A stretch of 64,000 nucleotides of DNA from Stercorarius parasiticus. Lineage: Eukaryota; Chordata; Aves; Charadriiformes; Stercorariidae. Made by a program: the position numbers and the translations under genes. Under the pieces are notes generated by a model. That model was not told the DNA's origin. It was given only the letters and a program-made list of their open reading frames with translations, and did no database searches. Below are positions 50,600 to 61,535 of the stretch, piece after piece (position 1 is the first letter of the stretch; each line of letters begins with the position of its first letter). Location: NCBI GenBank assembly GCA_013396915.1, contig VWZL01004332.1:310515-374514 (forward strand), in the 5' to 3' direction.

Positions 50600-50750
50600 T
50601 TCACAACCATATTCCTGTGAGACAAAGCAGTGTGTTATCCCCACTTCACAGATGGAAATTGAAGTGCAAGGCAGAATAACTTGCCCAAACCTGCACAATA
50701 GCAGTTCTGAAACAAAGCAGAAATTTGAACCAACCAAATCCTAGATTAGC
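50600..50750 (-). repeat. MIR-like (CORE-SINE) ancient relic
   Basis: This is the clearest old SINE in the window. On the plus strand it reads, in order, TTCCTGTGAGACAAAGCAG, GTTATCCCCACTTCACAGAT, GGCAGAATAACTTGCCCAAA, GCACAATAGCAG and AGCAGAAATTTGAACCAA. These correspond in order to the antisense MIR-type segments 'ccctgtgagg', 'ttatccccattttacagatg', 'aagtaacttgcccaagg', 'cacacagctag' and 'agccgggattcgaacc'. The last is the tRNA B box in complement. Order and spacing both match, which argues against chance. Confidence 0.8.
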
Positions 50751-51770
50751 TTCTCTCTTTGGTGTTTCTGAGCTAAGCTCCTACTAGACAATATTAAATA
50801 TAATTTTTCTCAAATATTATATGGTAAACAAGCAAGACCAGATGAATGACTGAATTATCTAAAATGGCAAATCAAAAGCATGCCCCCCCCAAAAAATCTG
50901 ATAGCTACCATGAAGAAAAAGACAATTTTCAAAGAAATCATCTTTACAAAGCCTTACACTTTTCTTTGTGCTGGACATGATTTTGGGGAAAAAAGGTATG
51001 GCAAGAAAATAGCATAGATATGAATTTTCCCCCAAACTTACTTCCTTCAACAACTGGATTTTATTTCACTTATACTCCCACTCAACTTGTACATGTATAC
51101 ATATCATTTTCTATATAGAACTTAGAAAAGGAATGGATGTTTGACTTATTAACTGACACCTGACTTTGCTAGTACTCCTGCATCTAGCCAGCTGACGACT
51201 GGTTGCTTAACTATTCATTGTAGGTTTGCACATACCACTAACAAAAATATTGATTTTTTTTTTTAATATGTAATCTGCAATTAATTACATGAACCACTGG
51301 ATATACTACTTAAACTAATTAAACTTCAGTAGGCACTATTTGCAATACATGTTAACTAACACGCAACACATTTTCTTAAATAAGGCACTTCATTAAAGAA
51401 TGATGCTAAGATCGTTGAAGTGTTTAATCTTCAATACTGGATGCAACTTACAGCAAAAGGAATAGCATGTGTTAATGATGTGAGTACCTGGGATTGTACT
51501 CAGGTTGAAGTCGGTTGACTACTATCTGTGCCTAGACCTTGCCTGTTAAGCATAATCAGACAGATATAAAATTCACTTGGGGCATTTAAGCAGAATTTGT
51601 AGAAGATTATTTCCTATACTGTGGCTTACAACAAACTTAGGATTCAACAGAGTCATCTGTCATGAGCTCTTGTAAGACCAGGTTAGATTTTTCTGAAACA
51701 TTGTTCTGATCCTACTTTGAGACTACATTCTCACATTTTGATGTGTCATTTTTCTTTATTAAGAATATTC
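50751..51770. other. Unique non-coding DNA
   Basis: AT-rich unique sequence with short C, A and T runs. Nothing else is recognised. Confidence 0.5.
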
Positions 51771-51928
51771 AGGGACAAATTTTCCAAAAGTGTTTAGGCA
51801 CCTAGTGATGCAGACAGGCAAGCTTGTGTTATTTTTCAAAATCACTTAGGCAGGTTAGACAGCTAAATCCCACTGAAATTAGTGAGAGTTAGGCAACTGA
51901 CTTAAGCACTTAAAAAAATTTAGCCAAT
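51771..51928. repeat. Ancient palindromic repeat, amniote type
   Basis: The ends are inverted: AAATTTTCCAAAAGTGTTTA at about 51777, and on the right CTTAAGCACTTAAAAAAATT. Internal segments TCACTTAGGCAGG, CTAAATCCCACTGAAAT and AGTGAGAGTTAGGCAACTGA fold onto each other around about 51875. The vocabulary 'ttttcaaaagtgcctaa...', 'taaatcccattgaaa' and 'gggagttaggc' is what I recall from an old palindromic repeat abundant in turtle and crocodilian genomes. I do not know its formal name. It could be a relic of a non-autonomous DNA transposon with long inverted repeats. Confidence 0.6.
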
Positions 51929-54034
51929 GCTTATTTGCATTTTCAGGCTTCTAATCATCTTTGAACATCTGTGTGATAAGTTTTGATTTATTTAGTCTGA
52001 TTCCCAGTGCATTACTTTCTATCACCTCACTTAAAGAGCATACCTCATTGAGCAATTTGCAGATTTTTCTTGCAGACTGTGTTAAGAAGAGTTACGAGTG
52101 AAACAGATGACAAGTTTTTCTTCTATAATTTGGTTTTTCTTTTGCCTTTAAATAGGTAAAGAGACAGTGTGGTCCCGTAGATAGTGCAAAAGGACTGAAA
52201 TCTGCTGAAATCTGCTCGTTGACTCATTGGCTTTTTAGTAAAGCTTGATTTGGTTTAACACAAAATAAGAGTGATTTTTTTTTAAAGTTGGCAAAATATA
52301 AAACACTCAATGTATGACTCAATCAGATTATTTTGCTCATCTTACAAAAAAAAAATAAATCAGTTCCTCCATAGTTAAAAGGAAAAAATAAATAAATTTG
52401 AATTAAATTTGAGAAGCACGTGACAAATACATCACCTTACCACAAAACATTTGTCCCTCCAGATCTTTGGTTTGTAGTTTTTCATTGAATGAGAACTTTG
52501 GGTTATGAAATATTTCAACAAGACTAAAATTTTACAAGATTGAAATGGAAAAGGGGTCCATCAGAGTAAGTCACGATGCTCCAATAGGTCCATCACTCCA
52601 GCTTAATAACTTTTGAATCCACTAGCAAATTTGCACCATATCAGATTTAAAACTTCTGCGATCTCAAAGAGAAGAAGTTCCTATAAATGCCATGAAAATT
52701 GACAGCTGAGACACAGGAGAGACAGCCTAATAATTGTTGCCACTAATGGAAAGACTACAGGTGCATTCTGCCGTTATCTGCATTCCCTTTGATCTGCAGA
52801 CATGAATGGCTGATGCCCAGCCAGCGGAGGACTGGGAGGGCTTGAAGGCATAGATGGAGGTGGCGGTCTAGAAACAGCATGGAGGACAGAGGTACTGTGA
52901 GGCAGCCAAGGTGGAAGAAAGGTAAAAAAGTAAGTACCTTGGAAACCAGCCTTCAATAGTGCGATCAAACATCACCAAAATGTAATTTTCATCAAATGAC
53001 TTAAGACTTTCTTGAGAGACTATTTTTGGCTCTAAACCAGATGTGGTTTTAGTCTGTGAAAATTCTGACTTTTTAATTTAATTTTCAATCAAAAATACCT
53101 TCAAACATTTTTAAAATACCCAAGAGACTATCTGGGATTTTTTTCCAAACTGTTGTTTTGCCTTTTTTTCAAAAGGATTTTTTCCAGTATACAGATCTTT
53201 TCATTAGAGAGAATGAAACGAAAGAATTGGCTGCCTCTGATGATTCATAATTGTACATTTTGTGGATTCAATGACAGGATTTTTTTTCTTTTATAACAGG
53301 CGTTAATTTATCAAAGTAACACAAGTCTAAAGCTGTCTTTCTACGTGTGTATGGTGCAGTTTATCTCAAGGTACAAATTTAATCATTTCCCATCTTATGT
53401 TTACATAAAGGGAACAGCGAGGTCCAAATGTAAGACGTTATATATCATAAAATAATAATCACTCTAATAGGTGGGTGCTGAAGTTGATTACTGACTTAAA
53501 GCTTGTAGAATAAATGTACTAGAAGAAGGCTAGAAGCAAGGAAAGATACATAGAATACATCAAATTTAATCAGTCAAATATATCTCTCCAGGCTACTTTG
53601 CCTGACCTAAGCTTTCCACTGGGAAACCAGAGTTCAGAATAGTATTTCTGCAATGTAATTTCAGGTGCAACAAAGCCACATTATAAAAGAAGCATGGAAG
53701 CTACTTCTCATGCTATGATTTGCATAGCTAGAGAAGCAAAAGGCAGGCAAGCTGTCCACTCCGAATCTGTAGTAAAATAACTTATTTCAGAATGCTCAAA
53801 AGCCTATAATTCCATTTGCCCACAGCTGTAACAGTGTGCTCTCAAGAACCACCTTTAATTGAGTCATATCTCTGACAGGGACAGGAAAAAACTGAGAAAT
53901 TATGTTTTCTAGGTTTCCACTGAAAGAGTTTAATATTCTCAAGCCAAACAACTACTTGAGCTGCAGACAAGTTTCTATATGATTTCTAAAACTGCTGATT
54001 TAAACTAAAATGAGATAATCCTTCTTTCCGCAAG
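51929..54034. other. Unique non-coding DNA
   Basis: AT-rich unique sequence. A 10-bp unit CTGAAATCTG is repeated head to tail at 52195-52214. No exon or transposon is recognised. Confidence 0.5.
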
Positions 54035-54087
54035 AAGTGATTCTACAAAGTGGCTATTCTAAGTGATTCTAGCAAGTGGCTATTGCT
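54035..54087. repeat. 26/27-bp tandem duplication
   Basis: Copy one (54035-54060) starts AAGTGATTCTACAAAGTGGC, and copy two (54061-54087) starts AAGTGATTCTAGCAAGTGGC. Both end with TATT(G)CT. The copies differ by only a few changes including one inserted base, which suggests a fairly recent slippage duplication in otherwise unique DNA. Confidence 0.88.
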
Positions 54088-55956
54088 ATGTCCCTTGGAG
54101 GAATTTATGCAACTAGCAACTGGGGGCCTAAAAAAGAGTATTAGGGTGTTTTTGTTTCCAGAGAGAGGAAGGTTGCACCCCCTCCTACCCACATGTCCCA
54201 CAAACGTACAACCTGAATTCTAAACTCACGTTTCTGTGGGTAATAGCAAAGTGCTATGTTGACAGTTGAAATGAAAAAGACAGTTAATAAAACAGCATTA
54301 TCTGGTTGAGGTGGTCTTTAAGGTTACGAGTGAGTGTGACTGAGACTGAGATGCAGGTATTTAAGGGGGTATCTTATGTACATTAATATGAATATAAGCT
54401 TGTCAAAGAAATAAGTAAGTCACATTATATTAGCCTCTTCCTCTGTTTCTCTATGTCAGCTCTGATCACCTGGGTAGTCTAGGATGAAAAGGAATTTTCG
54501 TCTGTGCAGGTGCAGCACCAGGCCTCATCCAGCATGACAAAATACTTCAAGCAATACAAACTGGAGCTGCTAGCCTGTTAGTTTTAACTCATTATTGACT
54601 ACTTTGACAGGAAACACATTCAACAACCCTAGCTCTAAATTAACAAGATCTTTGATGTGGGACTTATATTACATTTTTATTAAATTTTGTTTAAGCATGG
54701 TTCTGTAAATACCTTAACATTGGATTAAGGAAAGGGATGACACAGTAAATAAATACACATACTACTCAGCAAAAAGTAAAGACAGCCTTTGATTATTTTT
54801 TAAAGTATCTTGACAAAAGTCATCATTTAATCTATAAATTCCAAAATATCTAAGAACTCCTTAAAATTCCTTCTATGTGGATAACGTAATCATACCAGTC
54901 AGTGCTACATCATCCTTCCAGAAGCCCTGGGTTTGGCAAACAATATGTAGAACAAGATTTTCAATGCCCTTTTAAATCTACTTTATTTTTCACTTCCCCT
55001 CCCCATTTTGCCCTTGCTCAGACTCAATTTATAACAGTCCATACTCAGAAAAATCCTATTCGACTAGTCAAGGTTCTTTCCCTCTCCCACCCCCAAATCC
55101 AGGTTTTATTAAAGAGAACACATTGCTCATGCAACCTCACATTCAGCTCTTGGCATAAATAATTTAACCACAAGCTGACTTGGTTGGCTATGCTTACAGA
55201 ATCAAAAGCCATCCCACCTAGTTTATTATGGATGGCAACTCCAGAGGGGGGAAGGATAGAGCAGATTCAGCTTGCAGCAAGACTGCCCAAGAAGCTCCAT
55301 CCTTAGTTTTCTCTATAGAATCTCTGTGGGTCTAATGCCGAGGAGTGACACCACCTCATCAGAGCAATTTCCATTGCTTTCTGCTGGAGTTCTGAGTGCC
55401 ACTATGTCTGAGTTTGTGCCATGAAAGATCATTTCATTTCCCAGAGGATCAGAGCTCAAGAGGTTCTTGAAGACAAGTTTGAATGTTCTTTGTTTGGACC
55501 TAATTTAGCATTCACATCAACATTAACTTCTTGCTGCACAGCATCATTCCAGTGTAATTGCTGCTTCTGCATTCCACTGACTTACTGTGCAGTTAGACGC
55601 TTTCATAACAATTGTAACTGAGCCAGAATAGTTTCCTGACAGACTAATTATTATTTTGTCTATACAGTCCTTACACTATAGAGAACAGGGCTGAATATTT
55701 TCCTTCTAAATACAATTTTTGCACAAAACTGAAAGGTTCTTTTTGCTGTTCAGCATATATAAACGTTCTAAAACCTAGGTGCTGCTTTTTATATTTCCGT
55801 ATGTATATCCTGAGAAGGTATTTGACTTCCATTCATAGAGAAGTTTCTCGGGTCAAACTCTTTTCACAAGGATCCCACTTCTCTAAGGATAAAATAGGCA
55901 AAGGAACAAACCCCAAGCAGTATATCATTCAGCTGTCATTAATCAATGTATGCAAG
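54088..55956. other. Unique non-coding DNA
   Basis: Nothing recognised. Short open frames at 54902-55162 and 55421-55621 have no domain signal. Confidence 0.5.
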
Positions 55957-56039
55957 CATATACATATATATATATACACACATGTGTGTGTGTGTATTTA
56001 CAGGTATTTATGTATGTGCACACATATATATGCATATAC
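55957..56039. repeat. Compound (TA)n(CA)n(TG)n microsatellite
   Basis: About 83 bases of alternating purine and pyrimidine: TA repeats, then ACACACATGTGTGTGTGTGT, then interrupted TATG/CACA units ending in ATATATATGCATATAC. A 14-bp perfect palindrome, ACACACATGTGTGT, sits at 55976-55989. Alternating CA/TG runs can adopt left-handed DNA. Confidence 0.88.
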
Positions 56040-59000
56040 AAAAGCTGTCCCAGAACATTTCTGCATAAAACCCTGTACAAACCACTATAAGCAGTAGGCA
56101 GGATAAATAATAAAAGACATCGAGAATCTGCAAAACAGGACTTGGCAAAGGATGTTCAGTGTAATGAAAGGTTGATACTTTAAGTTAATACCCACCATGA
56201 AACACTGTACAGCTGAAAACCATCGTGGTCTCACATGTGTATCAGGGGATATGACAAACTTGGATTCCTTCAGAGAACAGCACTAAGGCCAACTCATATG
56301 AAGAAGTCCATCAATATTAGATTGTCACTTCTGGAGCCCACAGTAATATGCTTTCTAGACTTCTAATAATCAAACTTCTGGCTTTGAGTTAGAAGTATGT
56401 AGTTTTGCTCTTGAAAACTTTGGACTGCAAAACATCAAGACAAACTGTCCCTCCAGTTCTGTATCTATCAAACACAGATGAGAAATCGTCACCATATGAC
56501 ACAGACGTTGACAAAACCAATCCACCTCAGTGTATGAGGCACCAAGGTATTACAATGAAAGACGTAAGGAAAAAAAATACACAGTGGCAGGAACTACGGC
56601 TGCCTGATGAGAAGATTTTGAGAGTTCTTTTCAGTGACGAAGATTTATTCACAGGTTCGGGAATCCCTAAGTTCTTCATTTGTGAATAAATATAGGATTT
56701 CTATGGTCACATCAAAGATAACACAAAAGCTAGGGGTAAGAGAGCTTTGGCGAAGATGAGAATCTGATGGTATTCTGATATTCTGCTATTTTTTCAGAGT
56801 GAATCCAGGAAACAAAAAGACTGACAGCTTGTTAAGCAAGCAGAACTTAGCAAAGACAAACTGCATTCCCTGTTGAGGTTGCTGGAGATTCTAAATTCAA
56901 TACGAGGTTTTGGTGAAAAATTAATTTGGTGCTTATTTACTACCATCTGTTCCAGATATTCCAAGTGGGTACTAACAACCTATCATTGACATGTGAAGGA
57001 TTTGAAGCTGTAGAAATAACCAGTATGGAAGATGACTCCTTTCTCCAGAAAAGACAATCTGTCTCCAACACACCATATCCAGAATTTCTGCCCTTTTGAA
57101 AGACTTCAACCATCACTTAAATACAAGATATGTTGGTTAAGCACCATACCGACTCAAATTGTATGTTTCAAAGTTCAACTACAATTCTAATACTATCTGT
57201 TTTGCACTCTGCATGTAATACTAAAATATTTTAAAAGCAATGGACTGGAAGGAGGGGAAACAAGGAAAGTGTAGAGGAAGCATGCTCAGCATGCTATAGA
57301 AAAAAAATGCACATTCTGAGCCCATTTTACCATCATGTTCAAAGTTGTAATCTTCATTGAGGTTAATAGAAATTAGGTAAAGCTAAGTGCAGAATTCATC
57401 CCAGTGCTGCCTTCTTCAAAAGATGACTAAACTCCATGAACCGCCATTAAAGCAGAAGCTTACAGAAGATCAAACACGCGAGCAGTTAGAAACTCCACAG
57501 CAGCACTGTGTTTCTAAACATATGAGTACCCAGCAATGCCAACACATTTAGACAGCAGCGCAGTATTGTCAACATGAGTCTGGCTTCGTATCCCCCCAGA
57601 CAATCTGGCCTAGCCCAGCCCAGCACTATCCTGCAAAAGATCTTCACTCCAGCAAGGCCAGGGAAGAGGAAAGGGCTGGACAGTCTTATCCTGACTGCTG
57701 ACGCTCCTCTTTCTCCACCAATACTTCATGCACACTCCTTTTCTTCACACAAAAATACTTGTTACTTGTCACTGTTACTTGTTTTGGCTTCATAGTGGGC
57801 CCAGCTCCCCAGGAGCTAACATCCAAGAGAAGGCAGTTAGGGTGCTAACTGGTGCTGCTATGTGCACAGAGAGCTGGTTGACTGAGAACAGGCAGGGGAA
57901 TGAGATGGGATCCTGAGAGAGATTTCTCCCAAGGACTTCCCTGCCCTTCACCTAAAACATTAAATAGTATTACAAGTGTCATCCCAGTGTCATGGAAGAT
58001 TTAACTGGTGAAACCTTATCATCACCCTCACTGTCACCAATTTTCACATAAGTTAGAGACATCCAGCCTGATTAAATATATGAGTCATCCAATTTAAAAA
58101 GGAGCAGTTTTATAATTTCAGAAGACAAATTAGAGATTGCATCTGAAACTACCTGGTGGGAACTGTTTGGAGAAAGAATCTTGATTGGTTAAAGGTTTTG
58201 CAGATAACAGGTTTTGCAAAGTGACTTGATTTAGTGCCTAGAAAAAGAAAATGAACTCTAACCACTGAATGTGTGGACAGATTTCACACTCATGGTTGGG
58301 TCTGCTTGTAAAGAAAATTCTACTTTGAGCCAGTCACGCAAGTTAAACAGCTAGGGTTTTTTTAAAGAGCTCTCTGCTCTATCAGAGATAACAGTATCAC
58401 CCACATTTTCTGTGTTTACTCTATTCCAGTGATCAGTGTCAAACTGCAGACAGCACGTTGCAGGGGGTGTAAATGGGCCAGAAACCCACGGATGTACAGA
58501 GGAGTGTAATTAATCAGCCAACAAACCATAGGTTTACTTCTCAGCACCTATTTAACAACAACCTAAAGGTAACCAAATATCCCATAAATCTGACAGCAAT
58601 AGTCACAAGTGTTGCATCTTGTAAGAGTGGCTTATAGATCACAAAAGTGATTCAAAACCTCCTTGACTTTGTTAAAATTAGAGGGAAAATCTGAGGTGGG
58701 AATATTATGGTCTTGATGATACAGGGAAGGCAGTTCAAGAAGTGCCTTTGCATTTTATCTTACTACCCTACTACCTTTCAGGCATCTTCATTTTTTATTT
58801 TTTTTTTCCATCTTTCTTCATTGTGGCTCATCCGTTTCTTTATACAACAGTTCTACAAGGACAAAGAAGGAATCACTTAATGTGTCACCACTATCTAAAG
58901 TTTTTAGTAAGACTTCTAAAAGGACATAACCAAAGACAGGAATTTTAAGTCTATTAAAATGTGTCTGCTACATCTCAGGTAATTTGACTCATGCCATGGG

Positions 59001-59045
59001 ACCTTCAGAGATTGATATATCGGGCATTTTGATCCCTGCAGCTGA
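56040..59045. other. Unique non-coding DNA
   Basis: AT-rich unique sequence. An open frame at 56405-56689 (94 codons, starting at TTG) ends in a segment KILRVLFSDEDLF that superficially recalls the catalytic FSDE motif of Tc1/mariner transposases, but nothing around it supports that. The block 57570-57960 is more GC-rich and unrecognised. A possible fragment of an old repeat lies at 57354-57403. Confidence 0.5.
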
Positions 59046-59761
59046 GTCGCAGAATGGTAGGGGTTGGAAGGGACCTTCAGAGATCATCTAGTCCAACCCC
59101 CCTATATCAAAGCAGGTTCACCTAGAGCAGGTTGGACAGGAACGCATCCAGGCAGGTTTTTAATATCTCCACAGAAGGAGACTCCACAACCTCTCCGGCC
59201 AGCCTGTTCCAGTGCTCTGTCACTCTCAAATTAAAGAAGTTTTTCGTCATGTTGAGATGGAATTTTCTGTGTTCCAGTTTGTGCCCATTGCATCTTGTCC
59301 TGTCACTGGGCACCACTGAAAAGAGTCTGGCCCCACCCTCTTGCGACCCACCCTGCAGATATTTATAAGCATGGATAAAATCCCCTCTCAGTCTTCCCTT
59401 CTCCACGCTAAACAGACCCAGGCCTCTCAGCCTTTCCTCATAAGAGAGGTGCTTCATTCCCTTCATCATCTTTGTAGCCCTCCACTGGACTCTCTCCAGT
59501 AGTCCCCTGTCCTGCTTGGGCTAGGGAGCCCAGAACTGGACACAGTACTCCAGATGTGGCCTCACCAGGGCAGAGTAGAGGGAGAAGATGACCTCCCTCA
59601 ACCTGCTGGCCTCGCTCTTTCTAATGCACCCCAGGAGACCATTTGCCTTCTTGGCCACAAGGGCACATTGCTGCCTCATGGTCAACTTGTCCACCAGAAC
59701 TCCCACGTACCTTTCTGCAGAGCTGCTTTCCAGCAGGTCAACCCCTGTACCGATGCATGGT
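59046..59761 (-). mobile_element. CR1 LINE, 5'-truncated, ~0.7 kb
   Basis: This is the longest CR1 copy here, in antisense. Reading the minus strand from 59761 down, it starts within ORF2 after the reverse transcriptase catalytic core. It shows [20 protein letters not shown] and [17 protein letters not shown], then KMMKGMKHLSYEERLRGLGL, DFIHAYKYLQGG and [20 protein letters not shown], ending in DAFLSNLL at the natural stop (59122-59124). The 3' UTR at 59046-59121 has the antisense GGTTGGAAGGGACCTTCAGA and ATCATCTAGTCCAACCCCCC motifs. The frame is continuous from about 59753 to 59122 except for one TAG at 59521-59523, just after QFWAP. The terminal octamer tail is poorly kept. It is 5' truncated, lacks the endonuclease and RT motifs, and cannot move. 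Confidence 0.95.
59122..59753 (-). pseudogene. CR1 ORF2 C-terminal remnant with one stop
   Basis: This is the coding part of the CR1 copy that contains it: the C-terminal portion of the LINE ORF2 protein downstream of the RT catalytic loop. All codons lie in one phase on the minus strand. A single in-frame TAG (59521-59523) divides it into an upstream part (to 59524) and a 115-codon downstream part (59469-59122). No frameshift is visible, which points to a comparatively young insertion. No host promoter or ATG context is apparent, so it is a transposon fossil and not a host gene. Confidence 0.88.
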
Positions 59762-61164
59762 GAAGGGAGTCTTGACTGTTACAGGACTACTTTTGTCCTT
59801 CAATTTTAGAAAAAGTTCAAAATACAGCTTATAGATCACTTTCACTAACATGTTCAGCCATTTAGGACTTGGCCAATTTGCACTGTTAACATACTGTTTC
59901 AATGCAAAGGTTACATAGCTTAAGTTAAAGTTTCATTGTCACATTTTTCTTCTTCGCATACAAGCAGTTCTGTTTATTCCCAACTCAGCAGCCAAACTAT
60001 TGATTTAAGTTGGCTTAGGTCAGCCCACCCTGCAATTCCAGCCTCAGTCCTTATATTGTTTTCCAATAGCTTGCTTTATTGACTTCAAGTTCTTGTTTTT
60101 GACTTCAGGATCTTGCTTTTAGCTTTAACCCTGTCCTGAGCAACTTCTTTGCTCAAGTTTTATTTTAGTGTTGCCTCAAACTGTACAAAGAAATTGCGGC
60201 TGAATGTAAAGATGTGTCTGCTAGGCTAAAAAGGAAGAAACTAAATTAAGCATCAATAAAAAGGCATACAAGGCCTGTCACATGCTAGTTTCAGAATATA
60301 TATTTTTCAATCTAAGTGCATATTATGCCATATCAAAAGCAATCTTCAAAACAAAAACTTGTACCATTTCCTGTGCTCTACTAAAACTCTGTAGGGAATC
60401 ACTGATCCTCTCTGCATAGCTCATTTGGTGACCTTTGATATCTAGAGCCCTGAAATGTTTTCTATTTATATGGGTGAATTAAAGACAGCAGGTCCGATTT
60501 TCTACCATCTCACACTTCGTTTGTTGAATTACATTTGTTCTGAGCGAACTGTAAAATCTCATCATTCCTATTGGGTACCATTTTTACTCGCTTTGTCCTG
60601 TGAAGAATCAGGCACACAAATCAGACTTGAGCTGTTTCTGGGAGACCACTACCCGTAAATCTGAGAGCAGAACTGAACTTTTACAATAGGGATGGTTCCA
60701 ATATATGAATTTGCATTTCGCAAAAATCCAGTGGTTGTTACATTTGCAGTTCTGTACTACACTTCTGCAGCTGAAGTTAGCATTCTGTTAACGTACTTAG
60801 TTTGTTCTATTTGTTTTACTGAAAAAGCATGAGAGATTTGTGTGTGAATAGTTCTAAATATATATATTTTCATTGAACTAAAACATTGTTTGGGTTGGTC
60901 AGTAAAAGCTTACAAGAAAAGTATGCTTCTGTATGTGTTTATTTCTGCAAAAATAAATATTCTATTATTTGTGTGGTTGACAGTCAGCTTTGTTGTAGTT
61001 CCAGATGAAAAAGAGAGTATGTTGATTAGAGAAAATACAGCTATGTTCCGTCTTCCTCCCCTGCTTCAATAAGAGAAGAGCATTTACATATTAATTCCAG
61101 GACTGAACAGCTGCATTCCCTAGAAAGCACCATTCATTGCAGCAGTGAGCCCCTGAAAGCAGGC
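59762..61164. other. Unique non-coding DNA with small duplication
   Basis: AT-rich unique sequence holding a 20-bp tandem duplication at 60081-60120 (listed separately). Short open frames carry no domain signal. Confidence 0.5.
60081..60120. repeat. 20-bp tandem duplication
   Basis: GACTTCAAGTTCTTGTTTTT is followed immediately by GACTTCAGGATCTTGCTTTT, and the two match at 17 of 20 positions. Flanking AGCTTGCTTTA-like words on both sides hint at further, decayed units. Confidence 0.8.
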
Positions 61165-61200
61165 AGGGGGGAAAAAAGAAAAAAAAAAAAAAAAAAAAAG
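61165..61200. repeat. Purine tract with 21-A run
   Basis: Seven G, six A, one G, then 21 consecutive A and a G. It follows GAAAGCAGGCA and precedes AAGATGCTGG. No retroposon body is recognised upstream, so it is treated as simple sequence. Confidence 0.88.
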
Positions 61201-61345
61201 AAGATGCTGGCATAAAACTTAAGGTGGATAGAGATTTTGCAATTCTTCTGTATTTCCAAAAGTACTCTTCATTTTAAGGAGTGCACGTAGACACTTCCAT
61301 ACAGCCTATCACAAGAGTATTCCAAATGTCCAATGAGCAAAAGGA
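61201..61345. other. Unique non-coding DNA
   Basis: Short unique stretch between the purine tract and a SINE relic. It may contain the unrecognisable 3' tail of that relic. Confidence 0.4.
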
Positions 61346-61535
61346 ATACTATTATTTCCATTTCACAAGCAGTCAAACAGAGGCATAAAGGGATTATTTA
61401 CTAGATTTAGAAAACTATTTACCTATAAATTTAAATCTCTATTCCATGCAGAATGCTAGGTGATCTGCCCAGGATTACACAATCCATGGCACAGTCAGAA
61501 ACAATATCTATCTCCAGTTCCCTTTTCCATGTCTT
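61346..61535 (-). repeat. MIR-like relic split by ~60 bp
   Basis: Plus-strand motifs in order: CTATTATTTCCATTTCACAAG and AAACAGAGGCATAAAGGG, then after a gap GGTGATCTGCCCAGGATTAC, ACAATCCATGGCACAGTCAG and CTATCTCCAGTTCCC. They line up with antisense MIR-type 'ttatccccattttacagatg', 'aaactgaggcacagagagg', 'aagtaacttgcccaaggtcaca' and 'gtggcagagccaggatt'. About 60 bp of AT-rich sequence (61394-61455) lies where the two halves should join. It may be an insertion or strongly diverged SINE sequence. Confidence 0.55.

Noticed and set aside
59132..59834. Plus-strand open frames opposite the CR1 copy
   Set aside because: They are antisense shadows of the minus-strand CR1 ORF2 remnant.
61165..61200. 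Poly-A tail of a processed pseudogene
   Set aside because: Upstream sequence shows no coding similarity, no polyadenylation signal at the usual distance and no flanking target duplication that I could see.
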